The notes: generated by a model from the letters alone, not told the origin. A stretch of DNA of 64,000 nt from Comamonas composti DSM 21721 (GCF_000429845.1 NZ_AUCQ01000006.1:62001-126000), one strand, 5' to 3'. Positions 8,250 to 17,621 are shown, numbered from the stretch's first letter. Program-made: numbers and translations.

Positions 8250-9242
8250 TCAGTCCAGCCGAATGCCGCCTATGGCCTGGATGGTGTCGCCCCAGCGCTT
8301 GTAATCGGCATTCACGATGTCCGAGAACTGAGCCCCCTGGATGCCTGTGTACTGGTAGCCCAGCATGGCCATGGAGGCCCGGTACTGGACCGACTCCGTG
8401 GCCTGGACAATGGCCTGCGACAGCTTGTCGGCCACGGCGGCGGGTACGGCCTTGGGCGCGAATATGCCCAGCCAGCCGGTCATCTTGCTCACCGAGCCAT
8501 AGCCCTGCTCGGCAAACGTGGGGACATCGGGCAGCAGGCTGTTGCGCTTGTCGCCGGTGACAGCCAGAACCCTGAGCTTGGGCGGATCGCCAATGAACGG
8601 CGTGAGCGAGCCCACGTCGGTGATCGTGGCGTCCAAGTGTCCACCGATGACATCGGGCGTTGCCGATTGCTTGTAGGGCACGTGGCGCAGCCGGATCTTG
8701 CCCATGCGCATGAACTCCTCGCCCAGCAAGTGCGCTGCCGTGCCGTTTCCGAAAGAGCCGAAGGAGACCAACTCGGGGTTCTTGCGCGCCTCGCCCACAT
8801 AGCTGTCCAGGCTGGAGAACCTGCCGGATGTAGAGACTGCCAGGGCCAGGGAGGTGCGGCCTATCTGCACCAGCGGCCTGAAGTCGCGCACGGGGTCATA
8901 GGGAGTCTTGGAATAGGTCTGGGGCGTGATGACGACGAAAGAGGAGATGGCCATGTACAGGCTGCTGCCATCGGCCGGGGAGCGCAGCACCTCCTGCCCG
9001 CCGATGAAGCCCGAGAAGCCAGGCTTGTTCTCCACGATCACGGGGATCTTGAGCGACTTGCCCAGGTTCTCGGACATCCTCCTCGCAAGCACATCGGGAG
9101 CCGAGCCCGCAGGCAGGGGCACGACGATGCGCAGGCTTTTGAGCTTGAGGGCTTCGGCCTCGTCCTTGGCCGCGGCGGACAGGCACAGGGCACCAGCCGC
9201 CGAGAGCAGGGCCAGGCCGCGCACGATTTTTATGGCGCTCAT
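8250..9242 (-). CDS. Bug/TctC-family periplasmic solute receptor (proximal copy)
   Basis: 330 residues with a signal peptide ending near LSAAA/KDEAE and the family strand LRIVVPLPAGSAPDVLARRM. The usual PGG loop is here PAGSAP, so the pocket differs from the other Bug protein in this operon. Two different receptors in one operon suggest uptake of two related acids, or a receptor plus a sensory partner. It lies 41 bases after the nitronate monooxygenase-like gene. Function is by family only. Confidence 0.88.
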   Translation of the reverse strand: MSAIKIVRGLALLSAAGALCLSAAAKDEAEALKLKSLRIVVPLPAGSAPDVLARRMSENLGKSLKIPVIVENKPGFSGFIGGQEVLRSPADGSSLYMAISSFVVITPQTYSKTPYDPVRDFRPLVQIGRTSLALAVSTSGRFSSLDSYVGEARKNPELVSFGSFGNGTAAHLLGEEFMRMGKIRLRHVPYKQSATPDVIGGHLDATITDVGSLTPFIGDPPKLRVLAVTGDKRNSLLPDVPTFAEQGYGSVSKMTGWLGIFAPKAVPAAVADKLSQAIVQATESVQYRASMAMLGYQYTGIQGAQFSDIVNADYKRWGDTIQAIGGIRLD

Positions 9243-9283
9243 TTTTGTCTCCTTGTTGTATTTCTTGCAGCTTGCAGGGCTGC

Positions 9284-10267
9284 TTATGCGCTGGCCTGCA
9301 TGGCCTGGGGCAGACGCTTGCCCACGAGCTCGTTGGCCTCGCTGAGAATGCGCGTCATGAGCTCCTGGACCGTGGGGATGTCATGTATCAGCCCTGCGAC
9401 CAGGCCGCAGGACCAGGCGCCAACCTCCACATCGCCATCCACCATGACCTTGGGATAAACGCCGCCGACTTCGTCCAGGATGTCGTTGAAGGTGATTGCC
9501 GCGCCCAGCTCTTTTTCCTTTTGCAGCAGGCGCTCGACGCCCTTGTTGACCAGCACGCGCTCGGTGTTGCGCAGCGGCTTCATGACCAGGCGCGTGTCGA
9601 GTTCCGTGGCCTTCAAGATGGCTTGCTTGACGTTTTCGTGCACCGGAGCTTCCTTGGTGGCCAGAAAACGGGTCCCCATGTTGATGCCGTCCGCACCCAG
9701 GGCCAGGGCAGCGATGAGGGAGCGGCCGTCGGCCATGCCACCCGAAGCAATGAAGGGCACGCTCAACTGCTCGGCGGCCAGGGGCAGCAGGATGAAGTTG
9801 GGAATATCGTCCTCGCCCGGGTGGCCGCCGCATTCAAAGCCGTCCACGCTGATGGCATCGCAGCCAATGCTCTGCGCCTTGAGCGCATGGCGTATGGAGG
9901 TGCACTTGTGCATGACCTTGATGCCGGCCTCCTTGAGCATGGGCAGCCACTGTGCGGGGTTGTTGCCCGCAGTCTCGACGACCTTGATGCCGCCGTCGAT
10001 GATGGAGCGTATATAGCCCGCATAGTCGGGCGGCGTGCGCGCTGGCAAAAAGGTGAGGTTCACGCCAAAGGGCTTGTCCGTCATCGTGCGGCAGCGGGCG
10101 ATTTCTTCGGCCAGGGCTGCAGGCGAGGGCTGGGTCAGAGCCGTCAAAAGGCCCAGGCCGCCGGCATTCGAGACGGCCGAGGAAAGCTCGGCCAGGCCGA
10201 CATAGTGCATGCCGCCCTGGACAATGGGGTACTCGATGCCGAACAGTTCTGTAATGCGTGTCTTCAT
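9284..10267 (-). CDS. Nitronate monooxygenase/2-nitropropane dioxygenase family flavoprotein
   Basis: 327 residues forming a TIM barrel of the NMO/FabK-like family. It begins MKTRITELFGIEYPIVQGGMHYVG, carries FECGGHPGEDDI in the middle (the His is the family's candidate catalytic residue) and ends the FMN site with IASGGMADGRSLIAALALGADGINMGTRF. Members oxidise nitronates with FMN and O2, but many genomic homologues act on other unsaturated or CoA-linked substrates. Its position between CoA-ester genes makes a redox step on the pathway intermediate plausible and detoxification of nitro compounds less so; this is inference. Confidence 0.85.
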   Translation of the reverse strand: MKTRITELFGIEYPIVQGGMHYVGLAELSSAVSNAGGLGLLTALTQPSPAALAEEIARCRTMTDKPFGVNLTFLPARTPPDYAGYIRSIIDGGIKVVETAGNNPAQWLPMLKEAGIKVMHKCTSIRHALKAQSIGCDAISVDGFECGGHPGEDDIPNFILLPLAAEQLSVPFIASGGMADGRSLIAALALGADGINMGTRFLATKEAPVHENVKQAILKATELDTRLVMKPLRNTERVLVNKGVERLLQKEKELGAAITFNDILDEVGGVYPKVMVDGDVEVGAWSCGLVAGLIHDIPTVQELMTRILSEANELVGKRLPQAMQASA

Positions 10268-10363
10268 GATGGATAAATGCAGGGTGCGGAAACTTGTTTT
10301 GGAAAAGGTCGGGGCGACCTGGGCGAGCAGGCCGGCCGAAAGCCTGGAGGTGATTTGGGGCGG

Positions 10364-10786
10364 CTACTTTTGCGTCAGCTGATCCATGAAGGGCGCCAGC
10401 TTCTCGCCCATGTTCCTGGCCAGCGCATTGAGGCCGGAGAGCGGGCGCATCATGACCTCGAATTCCTCGATCTTTCCCTCGGCGTCGAAGCGCAGAAAAT
10501 CGATGCCCTTGACGCGCTTGTCATCGACGTTGGCGCTGAATTCCAGCACCACGCTCATGCCGTCTTCGGTGAACAGCGTGCGGTGGTATTCGAAGTCCTT
10601 GAACACCGTGTTCACGGTCTTGAGCACCAGCTTGATCGCCGCACGCCCCGGATAGGGGTTGTGGGCCACGGGCGAGCGAAAGACGATCTTGTCCGAGAGG
10701 ATGGGGTCCAGCTCTTCCATGGCGTTGCGCGCCAAGATGTCATGCCATGTCTCCAGGCTGGCCTGGATTTTCTGTTGGGTATTCAT
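10364..10786 (-). CDS. SnoaL-like / NTF2-fold protein
   Basis: 140 residues from ATG 10786; the longer open frame upstream overlaps PadR and has no family features. The pattern of an N-terminal helix, PILSDKIVFRSPVAHNPYPGRAAI, then strands such as YHRTLFTEDGMSVVLEFSANVD and a C-terminal FDAEGKIEEFEVMMRPLSGLNALA, is typical of the SnoaL-like NTF2 superfamily. That superfamily includes ketosteroid isomerase-like and small hydrolase-like enzymes. It lies between PadR (43 bases) and the NMO-like gene (96 bases). The exact activity cannot be read from sequence. Confidence 0.8.
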   Translation of the reverse strand: MNTQQKIQASLETWHDILARNAMEELDPILSDKIVFRSPVAHNPYPGRAAIKLVLKTVNTVFKDFEYHRTLFTEDGMSVVLEFSANVDDKRVKGIDFLRFDAEGKIEEFEVMMRPLSGLNALARNMGEKLAPFMDQLTQK

Positions 10787-10829
10787 GCAATGTCTCCGGG
10801 GGGGGGCTTGGGTTGTTGACGGGTGGGCG

Positions 10830-11366
10830 CTATGCCTTTGAGTCCAGCGAGGCCAGGATCTGCAGGCATTCCTCGCACCACTCGATATAGGCTTTTTCGC
10901 GGCGAATGCCCGCATCCAGCACCATCTTCTTGATCAGCTGGCTGCGGTTCAAAGGATCTGGAAACGACCGCTTGCCGATCTGCTCGTAGGTTCTGAGCTT
11001 TTCTTCATGGTGCTGCTTCTTTTCCCGGATGATTCGCTCGGGGCACAGCTCATCGAAGTTCGACAGGGCGCGGACCTTCACAAGAAACGGATCCCGGATC
11101 ACGGAGTGGTTCTTGTCGTCCTCTATCCACTGCTTGAGCTCCGCTCTGCCCTTGGGCTCTATCCTGTAGACGAAGCTGCTGGACTTCTGGGCCGAAGTCT
11201 CCGAGGTCACCAGTCCTTTGCTCTCCAGCTGCTTGAGCTCGCGGTAGATTTGCTGGTGGGTACAGTTCCAGAAGTAGCCAATGGATTTGTCGAAGCGCTT
11301 GAGCAGCTCGGCTCCCGTGCTCGGCTCTTCCGTCAAGGCGGTGAGAATGGCGTAGGCAAGAGACAT
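10830..11366 (-). CDS. PadR-family transcriptional regulator
   Basis: 178 residues. The N-terminal winged helix starts SLAYAILTALTEEPSTGAELLKRFD and includes YFWNCTHQQIYRELKQLESKGLV, the standard PadR DNA-binding layout. A C-terminal helical part with KVRALSNFDEL and a terminal helix matches the Vir_act_alpha_C dimerisation/effector domain. PadR proteins repress catabolic operons and release DNA when an aromatic or phenolic ligand accumulates. The gene sits six bases after the CoA ligase. The large palindrome at 13112-13154 in the ligase promoter region is the obvious candidate operator. Confidence 0.9.
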   Translation of the reverse strand: MSLAYAILTALTEEPSTGAELLKRFDKSIGYFWNCTHQQIYRELKQLESKGLVTSETSAQKSSSFVYRIEPKGRAELKQWIEDDKNHSVIRDPFLVKVRALSNFDELCPERIIREKKQHHEEKLRTYEQIGKRSFPDPLNRSQLIKKMVLDAGIRREKAYIEWCEECLQILASLDSKA

Positions 11367-11372
11367 GGGCGT

Positions 11373-13091
11373 TCAGTCGGCTGGTGTGTCTTCTGGATTG
11401 GCCGCTTCCTGCAGCTGGCGCCAGAGAATCTTTCCCGAGCCCGACTTGGGCAGGGCTTCGGTGAATTCAATGTGCTTGGGCACCTTGTAGGCCGCCATAT
11501 GGCCGCGCGCCCAGTCGCGGACTTCCTCGGCCGTGGTCGTTCCCCGGGCCGAGGGCTTGAGCACGATGATGGCCTTGGCTGACTCGCCCCGGTAGGCGTC
11601 CTTGATGGCGATGACGCAGACTTCCTTGATCTTTTCGTTCTTGTAGAACAGGGACTCCACCTCGGTAGGCCAGACCTTGAAACCGCTGGAATTGATCATG
11701 CGCTTGGAGCGGTCGGTGAGGAAAAAATAGCCTTCCTCATCGAAATAACCTATATCGCCAGTCTTGAAAAAGCGCCGCCCGCCGATGCTCACAAAGCTGT
11801 CCTCATAGTCCTGGGGCTTGTTCCAGTAGCCCTTGAACACTGTGGGCGAGTCGATCACGATCTCGCCGATCTCGTTCGCACCCAGAGGCTGCTGGCTGTC
11901 CTGGTCCATGACCAGCGAAGTCACGCCCGAGATCGGAATCCCCAGGCACTGGTGCTTGGGGCGTTGTGGCGGATTCACATGAGTGGAGGCCACGGTCTCG
12001 GTCAGTCCATAGCCTTCGACGAAGTCCAGACCGAACTCGTCGAGCAGCCTGTCGGCCAGGGCCTTGGGCATGCCGGTGCCGCCGCCGCTGAGGTACCGGA
12101 GCTGCTGAAAGCCGAAGTCCTTGTAGGAGTCGTCACCCATGATGTCGGCCACCATGGTGGGAATGCAGGTCCAGTGCGTGACGCCGTACTTCTTGATCAG
12201 GCCGGAGGCCAGCCGCTTGTCCCAGCGGTTGATGAGCAGGGTCGTCGTGCCGATGAACACATTCACCAGCACGTAGTAGAGCAGCCCGGTGATATGGAAC
12301 ATGGGCACCGAGGCCAGACTGATCACGCCGGCCGTGGTGTTGTTCCAGTAACCCAGGATGGCATTGCCCATCAGACTGCGATGGGTGTGCATGCAGCCCT
12401 TGGGAAAGCCCGTGGTCCCCGAGGTGTAGGCAATCAGCGCCAGATCGTCGGCCACGGCCTCTTCGGGATCGGGTCCGGCCTGCAGGCCTTCGCCAATCAT
12501 GTCCACGAGCTGCAGATCAGCCAGTTCCTGCTGTGGCCGTGCATGCAGCCAGTCATAGACCTCGGCGCTCGGCCTTTCGTCCTCGGCCAGCTCGTCCCTG
12601 GCGGCCATGAAGCTTGCATAGCTGCAGCCCACGAGTTCCAGCGCATGGCCTGCCTGGGCGCTGTCCTGCTGGGCCTGGCGGGCAATGGGCAGCAGATCGG
12701 CCGCGCAAAACACCAGCTTGCTGCCCGAGTCCTTCACGAAGTAGGCCAACTCCTCGGCCTTGCACATGGGGTTGACGGGCACGACCACGCCGCCCAGGCG
12801 CAGCACCGCATAAAAGATCAGTGCAAATGCCGGGCTGTTTTGCATGTAAAGGCAGAACCGGTCACCCTTTTCAAAACCCCTGGCACGCAGATTCCGCGAC
12901 AGCTGCATGGCCTGGGCATGCAGTTGCCCGTAGCTCATGGGCTTGCCGAAGAACACATAGGCCGGCTTGTTCGGGTAGCGCCTGGCGGAGATTTCCAGGT
13001 TCAGCCACAGCGAGCCTTCTGGAACCGGAATTTGGGGCGGCAAGGCTCTGGGCCAGAAGCTGTTTTGTGCGGTAGGGACTGCGTCTTTCAT
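11373..13091 (-). CDS. AMP-forming acyl-CoA synthetase / acid-CoA ligase
   Basis: 572 residues from ATG 13091; frames further upstream run through the operator and are not supported. ANL-superfamily motifs are all present: the AMP-binding P-loop LIAYTSGTTGFPKGCMHTH, the A5 region FVEGYGLTETVA, the A8 hinge KTGDIGYFDEEGYFFLTDRSKRMI and the C-terminal catalytic Lys in LPKSGSGKILWR. It activates a carboxylic acid to its CoA thioester. The general fold is closest to medium/long-chain and aromatic acid ligases and does not reveal the substrate. As the first gene of the operon it would commit the imported acid to degradation. Confidence 0.92.
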   Translation of the reverse strand: MKDAVPTAQNSFWPRALPPQIPVPEGSLWLNLEISARRYPNKPAYVFFGKPMSYGQLHAQAMQLSRNLRARGFEKGDRFCLYMQNSPAFALIFYAVLRLGGVVVPVNPMCKAEELAYFVKDSGSKLVFCAADLLPIARQAQQDSAQAGHALELVGCSYASFMAARDELAEDERPSAEVYDWLHARPQQELADLQLVDMIGEGLQAGPDPEEAVADDLALIAYTSGTTGFPKGCMHTHRSLMGNAILGYWNNTTAGVISLASVPMFHITGLLYYVLVNVFIGTTTLLINRWDKRLASGLIKKYGVTHWTCIPTMVADIMGDDSYKDFGFQQLRYLSGGGTGMPKALADRLLDEFGLDFVEGYGLTETVASTHVNPPQRPKHQCLGIPISGVTSLVMDQDSQQPLGANEIGEIVIDSPTVFKGYWNKPQDYEDSFVSIGGRRFFKTGDIGYFDEEGYFFLTDRSKRMINSSGFKVWPTEVESLFYKNEKIKEVCVIAIKDAYRGESAKAIIVLKPSARGTTTAEEVRDWARGHMAAYKVPKHIEFTEALPKSGSGKILWRQLQEAANPEDTPAD

Positions 13092-13107
13092 GGGGATCCG
13101 AGTAGAG

Positions 13108-13154
13108 TTGCGCAACAAGTTGCATATATTTTGCAAACTTATGCAACTTGTTGC
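13108..13154. promoter_or_regulatory. Large palindromic operator between CoA ligase and MBL hydrolase genes
   Basis: The arms GCAACAAGTTGCATA (13112-13126) and TATGCAACTTGTTGC (13140-13154) are perfect 15-base reverse complements separated by 13 bases. Each arm itself contains a GCAAC-GTTGC inverted repeat, and the left arm overlaps a perfect palindrome GTTGCGCAAC at 13108-13117. The site lies 17-63 bases upstream of the ligase ATG and about 150 bases before the divergent hydrolase. PadR dimers bind such two-fold sites, and padR is the second gene of the operon, so autoregulation is likely. Confidence 0.75.
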
Positions 13155-13305
13155 ACTAGGGTTTACACGACCCCATGCACTGACGCCTGGGAGACCCCTG
13201 TGAGCTATCTTGCAAACTAGATTCATGCGACAACGCCGTCCTGAATGCGATGCCCGCATGCCCCGCAGATCCGCCTGCGGCCAAGAACATCAGAAAGAAT
13301 TTCCC

Positions 13306-14220
13306 ATGAGCCATGCAGCAGCCCCCGTACAGCGCCTGGACTTCGGCCGCGCCAGCGTCTTCTTCGGTGCCAAGAGCGGCAAATACCCCGACGGCAATCA
13401 GGTGCTGATACGGGGCTCGGACACGCTTGCCGCCTTTGATACGCCCCTGGTTTCCAACCACATAGGGGCCGAGTTCGATGCCACGGAGCTGGTGCTCATG
13501 GGTCACGTGCACGAAGACCACATGGCCGGTCTGCACCGCCTGCCCCAAGCCCAGGTGCATGTGCACGAGGCCGACCTGCAGGCCGTACGCAGCTGGGGTG
13601 GGCTGCTGAAAGCCATCGGCATGGAGGATGGAGAGTTGGCCGCACAGGTGCTGACCAAGCTCCAGCAAGAGTTCTTCTATGCCCCGCGTCCCGATGCCCA
13701 GGGCTATGCAGACGCAGCAGTCTGGGATCTGGGCCAGACCCGGGTGCGAGCCTTTCACATGCCCGGCCATACGGCAGGCCACACGGTCCTGCTCATCGAG
13801 CCCGAAGGCATTGCCTTCATCGGCGACATCGACCTCACGGGCTTTGGCCCCTACTACGGCGATGCCTCCTCCAGCCTTGGCGACTTCCGCCGGACCCTCA
13901 AGCGCCTGCCCGATATTCCGGCCAACATCTGGGTCACCTCCCACCATCGCGGCGTCTATACCGACAGAACGCTTTTCCTGCGCGATCTCGCAGCCTTCGA
14001 GGCCAAGCTCGACGAGCGTGAGCAAAAGCTGCTGAAGCAGCTCGGCGAGTCACCCAGAACCCTGGACCAGCTCGCCGATCAGGGGCTGCTCTACCCCGCC
14101 GGCTATGACAGCCCCTGGGCCAGGAACATAGAGATCAGAAGCATTGAGCAGCATCTGGCCGAGTTGCTGGAACAGCAACGCATCGCCTGCGACGACCAGG
14201 GCCGCTATCGCAGCAGCTAA
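13306..14220 (+). CDS. Metallo-beta-lactamase-fold hydrolase
   Basis: 304 residues from ATG 13306, preceded by an AGAAAGAA ribosome site. The metal motif HVHEDHMAG (HxHxDH) is near residue 67, a second metal His is in HMPGHTAGHTVLL, the bridging Asp is in AFIGDIDLTGFGPYYGDASS, and a later SHHRG supplies the last ligand. This is a dinuclear-metal hydrolase; the C-terminal winged-helix-like tail resembles the LACTB2 subgroup. It is divergent from the catabolic operon across the shared palindrome, so it may belong to the same regulon, for example as a thioesterase or lactonase. That role is inferred from position only. Confidence 0.85.
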   Translation: MSHAAAPVQRLDFGRASVFFGAKSGKYPDGNQVLIRGSDTLAAFDTPLVSNHIGAEFDATELVLMGHVHEDHMAGLHRLPQAQVHVHEADLQAVRSWGGLLKAIGMEDGELAAQVLTKLQQEFFYAPRPDAQGYADAAVWDLGQTRVRAFHMPGHTAGHTVLLIEPEGIAFIGDIDLTGFGPYYGDASSSLGDFRRTLKRLPDIPANIWVTSHHRGVYTDRTLFLRDLAAFEAKLDEREQKLLKQLGESPRTLDQLADQGLLYPAGYDSPWARNIEIRSIEQHLAELLEQQRIACDDQGRYRSS

Positions 14221-14257
14221 GCGCCACGCCGGCCGGAGTCGTTAGCGCCGGCCCGGC

Positions 14258-15004
14258 TCAGGGAGTGTTCGTCTCGAACGGCGAGCGTATGTCGGCCAGG
14301 AACTTCTGTGTGCGCGGGTGCTGGGGGCGTGTGAAGAAATCCTGGGGCTTGGCCCGCTCCAGCACCGCGCCCTGGTCCATGAAGATCACGCGGTCCGCCA
14401 CTTCGCGCGCAAAGCCCATTTCATGGGTCACGCAGACCATGGTCATGCCGTCCCTGGCCAGATCGCGCATGACCAGCAAGACCTCGCCGACCATCTCGGG
14501 GTCGAGCGCGCTTGTGGGCTCGTCCAGCAGCAGGATCGGCGGCTGCAGCGTCAGCGCTCGCGCAATCGCCACGCGCTGCTGCTGCCCGCCCGAGAGCTGG
14601 CTGGGGATGGCCTCGGCCTTGTGCGCCAGGCCCACGCGCTCCAGCAGGGCCATGGCCCGCTCCCTGGCCTGGGCCGGCGTCATCTTCCCCAGCTTGATCG
14701 CGGCCAGCGTGCAGTTCTCCAGCACCGTGAGATGCGGAAACAGATTGAACTGCTGGAACACAAAGCCAATGCCTGCGCGCAGCGCATTCAGATCCTGATC
14801 CCGCCCATGTACATCGCGCCCGTTGAGCAGGATCTGGCCCGACTGGATCTCCTCCAGACGATTCATGGTGCGGATCAGCGTGGACTTGCCCGAGCCCGAA
14901 GGCCCGCAGACCACGACCACCTCGCCCGAAGGTATGGTCTCGCTCACATCCACCAGGGCGTGATAGTCGCCATACCACTTGTTCACATTGCGCAGTTCGA
15001 TCAT
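14258..15004 (-). CDS. Polar/acidic amino-acid ABC transporter ATP-binding protein
   Basis: 248 residues. Walker [10 protein letters not shown] is near residue 33, the signature [15 protein letters not shown] near 138, Walker [16 protein letters not shown] near 158, and the switch [14 protein letters not shown] follows. These are diagnostic of the GlnQ/GltL/HisP subfamily. Its ATG overlaps the upstream permease stop by four bases. It energises amino-acid import with the two permeases and the SBP encoded just upstream. The convergent MBL gene ends 37 bases away, and a GCCGGC-rich inverted repeat lies between them. Confidence 0.92.
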   Translation of the reverse strand: MIELRNVNKWYGDYHALVDVSETIPSGEVVVVCGPSGSGKSTLIRTMNRLEEIQSGQILLNGRDVHGRDQDLNALRAGIGFVFQQFNLFPHLTVLENCTLAAIKLGKMTPAQARERAMALLERVGLAHKAEAIPSQLSGGQQQRVAIARALTLQPPILLLDEPTSALDPEMVGEVLLVMRDLARDGMTMVCVTHEMGFAREVADRVIFMDQGAVLERAKPQDFFTRPQHPRTQKFLADIRSPFETNTP

Positions 15005-15717
15005 GCGGTTACCTTTTTCTGGTGATTGCCCAAACCGCGGCGCTCCAGGCGCCGCTCAATCCAATATGCAAGCCGTGACAGGCCGAAGCACAACACGAAG
15101 TAGGTCAAGCCCAGGATTGCAAACACCTGTGCGGGCTTGGTAAAGACCAGGCTGTTGATCTGCGTGGCGATGAAGCTGACCTCGGCCAGCCCGATGATGT
15201 AGCCCAGCGAGGTTTCCTTGATCGTGGAGATGAACTGGTTCACGAGCGAAGGCAGCGAATTGCGCAGCGCCTGCGGCAGCACCACGGTGGCCATGGCCGC
15301 GAGATAGGACAGGCCCAGCGAGCGCGCGCACTCCATCTGCCCCTTGGGCAGGCCCAGAATGCCGGCCCGCACAATCTCGGCCAGATAGGCGGCATCGAAC
15401 ACCACCAGCGCGATCAGCATGGTGGTGAACTGGTCCGTCTTGTGGCCCGTGACGCTGGGCAGAAAGAAGTATGCCCAGAACACCACCATAAGCAGCGGCG
15501 TGCCGCGCACCACATAGATCAGGCCCGTGACCGGCAGACGCAGCCAGGCCCAGGGCGAGACACGCATCAGGCCCAGCACCAGGCCCAGGGGCAGGGACAG
15601 CAGCAGGCCCAGCGAGGCCAGAACCAGGGTCAGGGCCAGCCCTCCAAGAGGCCCGTTCGGATACTGGCCCACCAGAAAATACATCCAATAGGTTTGAATC
15701 AATTCCAGCATGGCCAC
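15001..15717 (-). CDS. Amino-acid ABC transporter permease (second subunit)
   Basis: 238 residues, HisM/GltK type. About five membrane spans are visible. The coupling-loop signature is [41 protein letters not shown], the EAA motif that contacts the ATPase. It pairs with the permease ending one base upstream to form the heteromeric channel. Confidence 0.9.
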   Translation of the reverse strand: MAMLELIQTYWMYFLVGQYPNGPLGGLALTLVLASLGLLLSLPLGLVLGLMRVSPWAWLRLPVTGLIYVVRGTPLLMVVFWAYFFLPSVTGHKTDQFTTMLIALVVFDAAYLAEIVRAGILGLPKGQMECARSLGLSYLAAMATVVLPQALRNSLPSLVNQFISTIKETSLGYIIGLAEVSFIATQINSLVFTKPAQVFAILGLTYFVLCFGLSRLAYWIERRLERRGLGNHQKKVTA

Positions 15718-15718
15718 C

Positions 15719-16414
15719 TCACATCGTGCGCACCGGATAGCGGTGCTGGAACCAGCTTGCGGCGGCGGTAATGCACAGCGACACGCTCAGATAGGCCGCA
15801 CTGGCAAACGCAAAGGCCTCGAAGCTGCGAAAGCTCGCGCTCTCCACCTGCCCTGCCTGATACATCATCTCGGCCGCGCCGATCACGGTCGCAATCGAGG
15901 TGCCCTTCCACATGTTCAGCGTTTGCGAGATCAGCGGCGGCACGGTCATGCGCAGGGCCTGGGGCAGTATCACCAGGCGCATGGTGCGCATGTAATTGAG
16001 GCCCAGAGCACGCGCGGCCTCCATCTGCACCACGGGCACGGCGCGTATGCCGCTGCGGATGTCCTCGGCCATATAGGCGGCCGTATAGACACCCAGGGCC
16101 AGCACCGCGCAGATCGACTCCACCGGGCCCTCGTACAAGGCCTGCCTCCAGCTCTCGGGCAGCAGTTCGGGCACGCCAAAGTACCAGAACAGCATCTGGG
16201 CCAACAGCGGAATGCTGCGCACCACCTCCACATAGCCTGCACCCAGCCAGCGCAAGAACCTGAATGGCGACAGCCTGCACAGGGCAATCACCAGTCCCAG
16301 GGGCAATGCAATCCAGAACGCGAAAAACAGATACTGCAGCGACATCTTGAAGCCAGCCACCAGCATGTCGTGGTACTGGCCCGAGAGAAGCATTTGCACA
16401 TCAAATGTCGTCAT
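15719..16414 (-). CDS. Amino-acid ABC transporter permease (first subunit)
   Basis: 231 residues, GltJ/HisQ type. Hydrophobic spans frame the EAA loop GIRAVPVVQMEAARALGLNYMRTMRLVILPQALRMTVPPL. It starts 82 bases after the substrate-binding protein gene. Its stop is one base from the start of the next permease, indicating strict co-expression. Confidence 0.9.
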   Translation of the reverse strand: MTTFDVQMLLSGQYHDMLVAGFKMSLQYLFFAFWIALPLGLVIALCRLSPFRFLRWLGAGYVEVVRSIPLLAQMLFWYFGVPELLPESWRQALYEGPVESICAVLALGVYTAAYMAEDIRSGIRAVPVVQMEAARALGLNYMRTMRLVILPQALRMTVPPLISQTLNMWKGTSIATVIGAAEMMYQAGQVESASFRSFEAFAFASAAYLSVSLCITAAASWFQHRYPVRTM

Positions 16415-16496
16415 GGCTTTCCAGTTGCGCCCCGCCGTCCTTCACGACAAAGCGCTCCGAGGAGCGCTTTGCGTCGATCACCGGGGCTGCACAGCT

Positions 16497-17321
16497 TTAG
16501 TCAATCTTGTCGCTGTCGATCTTGAAGTCGCGCTTGGGCATCTTCAACGCACTTTGCTGACCGAACCAGCGCTCGTACAGGGCTTCGGCCTTGCCATTGG
16601 CTTCCAACTCGCGCAGCGTATCGTCAACGGCCTTCTTGAAGCCAGCCTCGCCCTTTTTGATGCCCAGGGCAATGGGCTCGATGCTGAGCTTGGTGGGCAG
16701 CAGCCTGTATTCCTTGCGCTGGTCGCCGAGCTGGGTCAGGGCGCGCAGCAGGCTCACGTCATCGTTCACGATGCCCACGGCCTTGCCCTGCTGCAAGGCC
16801 ACAAAGGCCTGGGGCGAGGTGTCGAAGGTAATGACGTTGGCCGTAGGCACGGCGCGGCGGATATTCACCTCCATCGAGCTGCCCTTGGCCGTGACCACGC
16901 GCTTGCCAGCAAGCTCGGGCACGTCCTTGATGGGACTGCTGGCCTTGACCAGCACCTTCTGGCTGGTGATGAAGGTGGTCAGGGAAAAGTCGATCTGGGC
17001 TTCACGCTCCTTGTTGTGCGTGAGCGAAGCCGCCAGCAGGTCGATATGGCCTTGCTGCAGTTCGGGGATGCGCGCAGCCAGCGTGATCTGCTTGAACACC
17101 GGCTTGACCCCGAGCTTTTGCGCCACGGCCCGGCCCAGGTCCACGTCGTAGCCCACCAGTTCGCGGGTCTTGGCATCGATGAAGCTCAAGGGCTCGTCCG
17201 TGCCCAGCACGCCGACCACCAGCTCGCCTTTTTTCTGGATATCGCCCAGCTGGTCCGCCTGCACGGCCGAGCAGACCAAGGCCAGACCCGCTACCCCCAT
17301 CATCCACGAACGTCGTTGCAT
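16497..17321 (-). CDS. Periplasmic amino-acid-binding protein (SBP_bac_3)
   Basis: 274 residues from ATG 17321, with GGGAG and AGGTG ribosome-site elements just ahead; an in-frame ATG at 17348 is less likely. The signal peptide is cleaved near VQA/DQ. The fold begins KKGELVVGVLGTDEPLSFID and includes LVGYDVDLGRAVAQKLGV and IDLLAASLTHNKEREAQIDFS, as in GltI/FliY-type receptors for glutamate, aspartate or cystine. It heads the importer operon. Glutamate/aspartate is the best guess; the ligand is not proven by the sequence. Confidence 0.9.
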   Translation of the reverse strand: MQRRSWMMGVAGLALVCSAVQADQLGDIQKKGELVVGVLGTDEPLSFIDAKTRELVGYDVDLGRAVAQKLGVKPVFKQITLAARIPELQQGHIDLLAASLTHNKEREAQIDFSLTTFITSQKVLVKASSPIKDVPELAGKRVVTAKGSSMEVNIRRAVPTANVITFDTSPQAFVALQQGKAVGIVNDDVSLLRALTQLGDQRKEYRLLPTKLSIEPIALGIKKGEAGFKKAVDDTLRELEANGKAEALYERWFGQQSALKMPKRDFKIDSDKID

Positions 17322-17596
17322 CACCTGTTCTCCCTCATTGGTTTTCATCTTTCGGCATCACATCATGCCCGGCCCTGCCGGTTCACCGATGGCGACCATG
17401 CCTCCTGGGCCAGTGCCAGACCGGTCAGGGGCAAAATTCTATGGCGCTGAAAAATACTGCACTAATATTCTTTTTACATATGTAAATCAGACCCATGGAA
17501 AGCAGGCATTGGGAGCCGCCCACTGCGAAAAAACGCTTAGGCACAGCGCTTGCCTGGCTTCTGGGCCGCAGTTCAGAATCAGCATCCATTCAGGCT

Positions 17597-17621
17597 GAAG
17601 CGCTTATGCATCAAGCGCTTC
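17597..17621. repeat. GAAGCGCTT inverted repeat of the comamonad intergenic family
   Basis: Arms GAAGCGCTT and AAGCGCTTC are separated by seven bases. The repeat lies in the gap between the convergently placed DAHP synthase 3' end and the 5' side of the importer operon. Similar AGCGCTT and AGCTAT words recur at 22769-22848, 33217-33308, 38419-38505 and 54440-54476. Confidence 0.6.
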
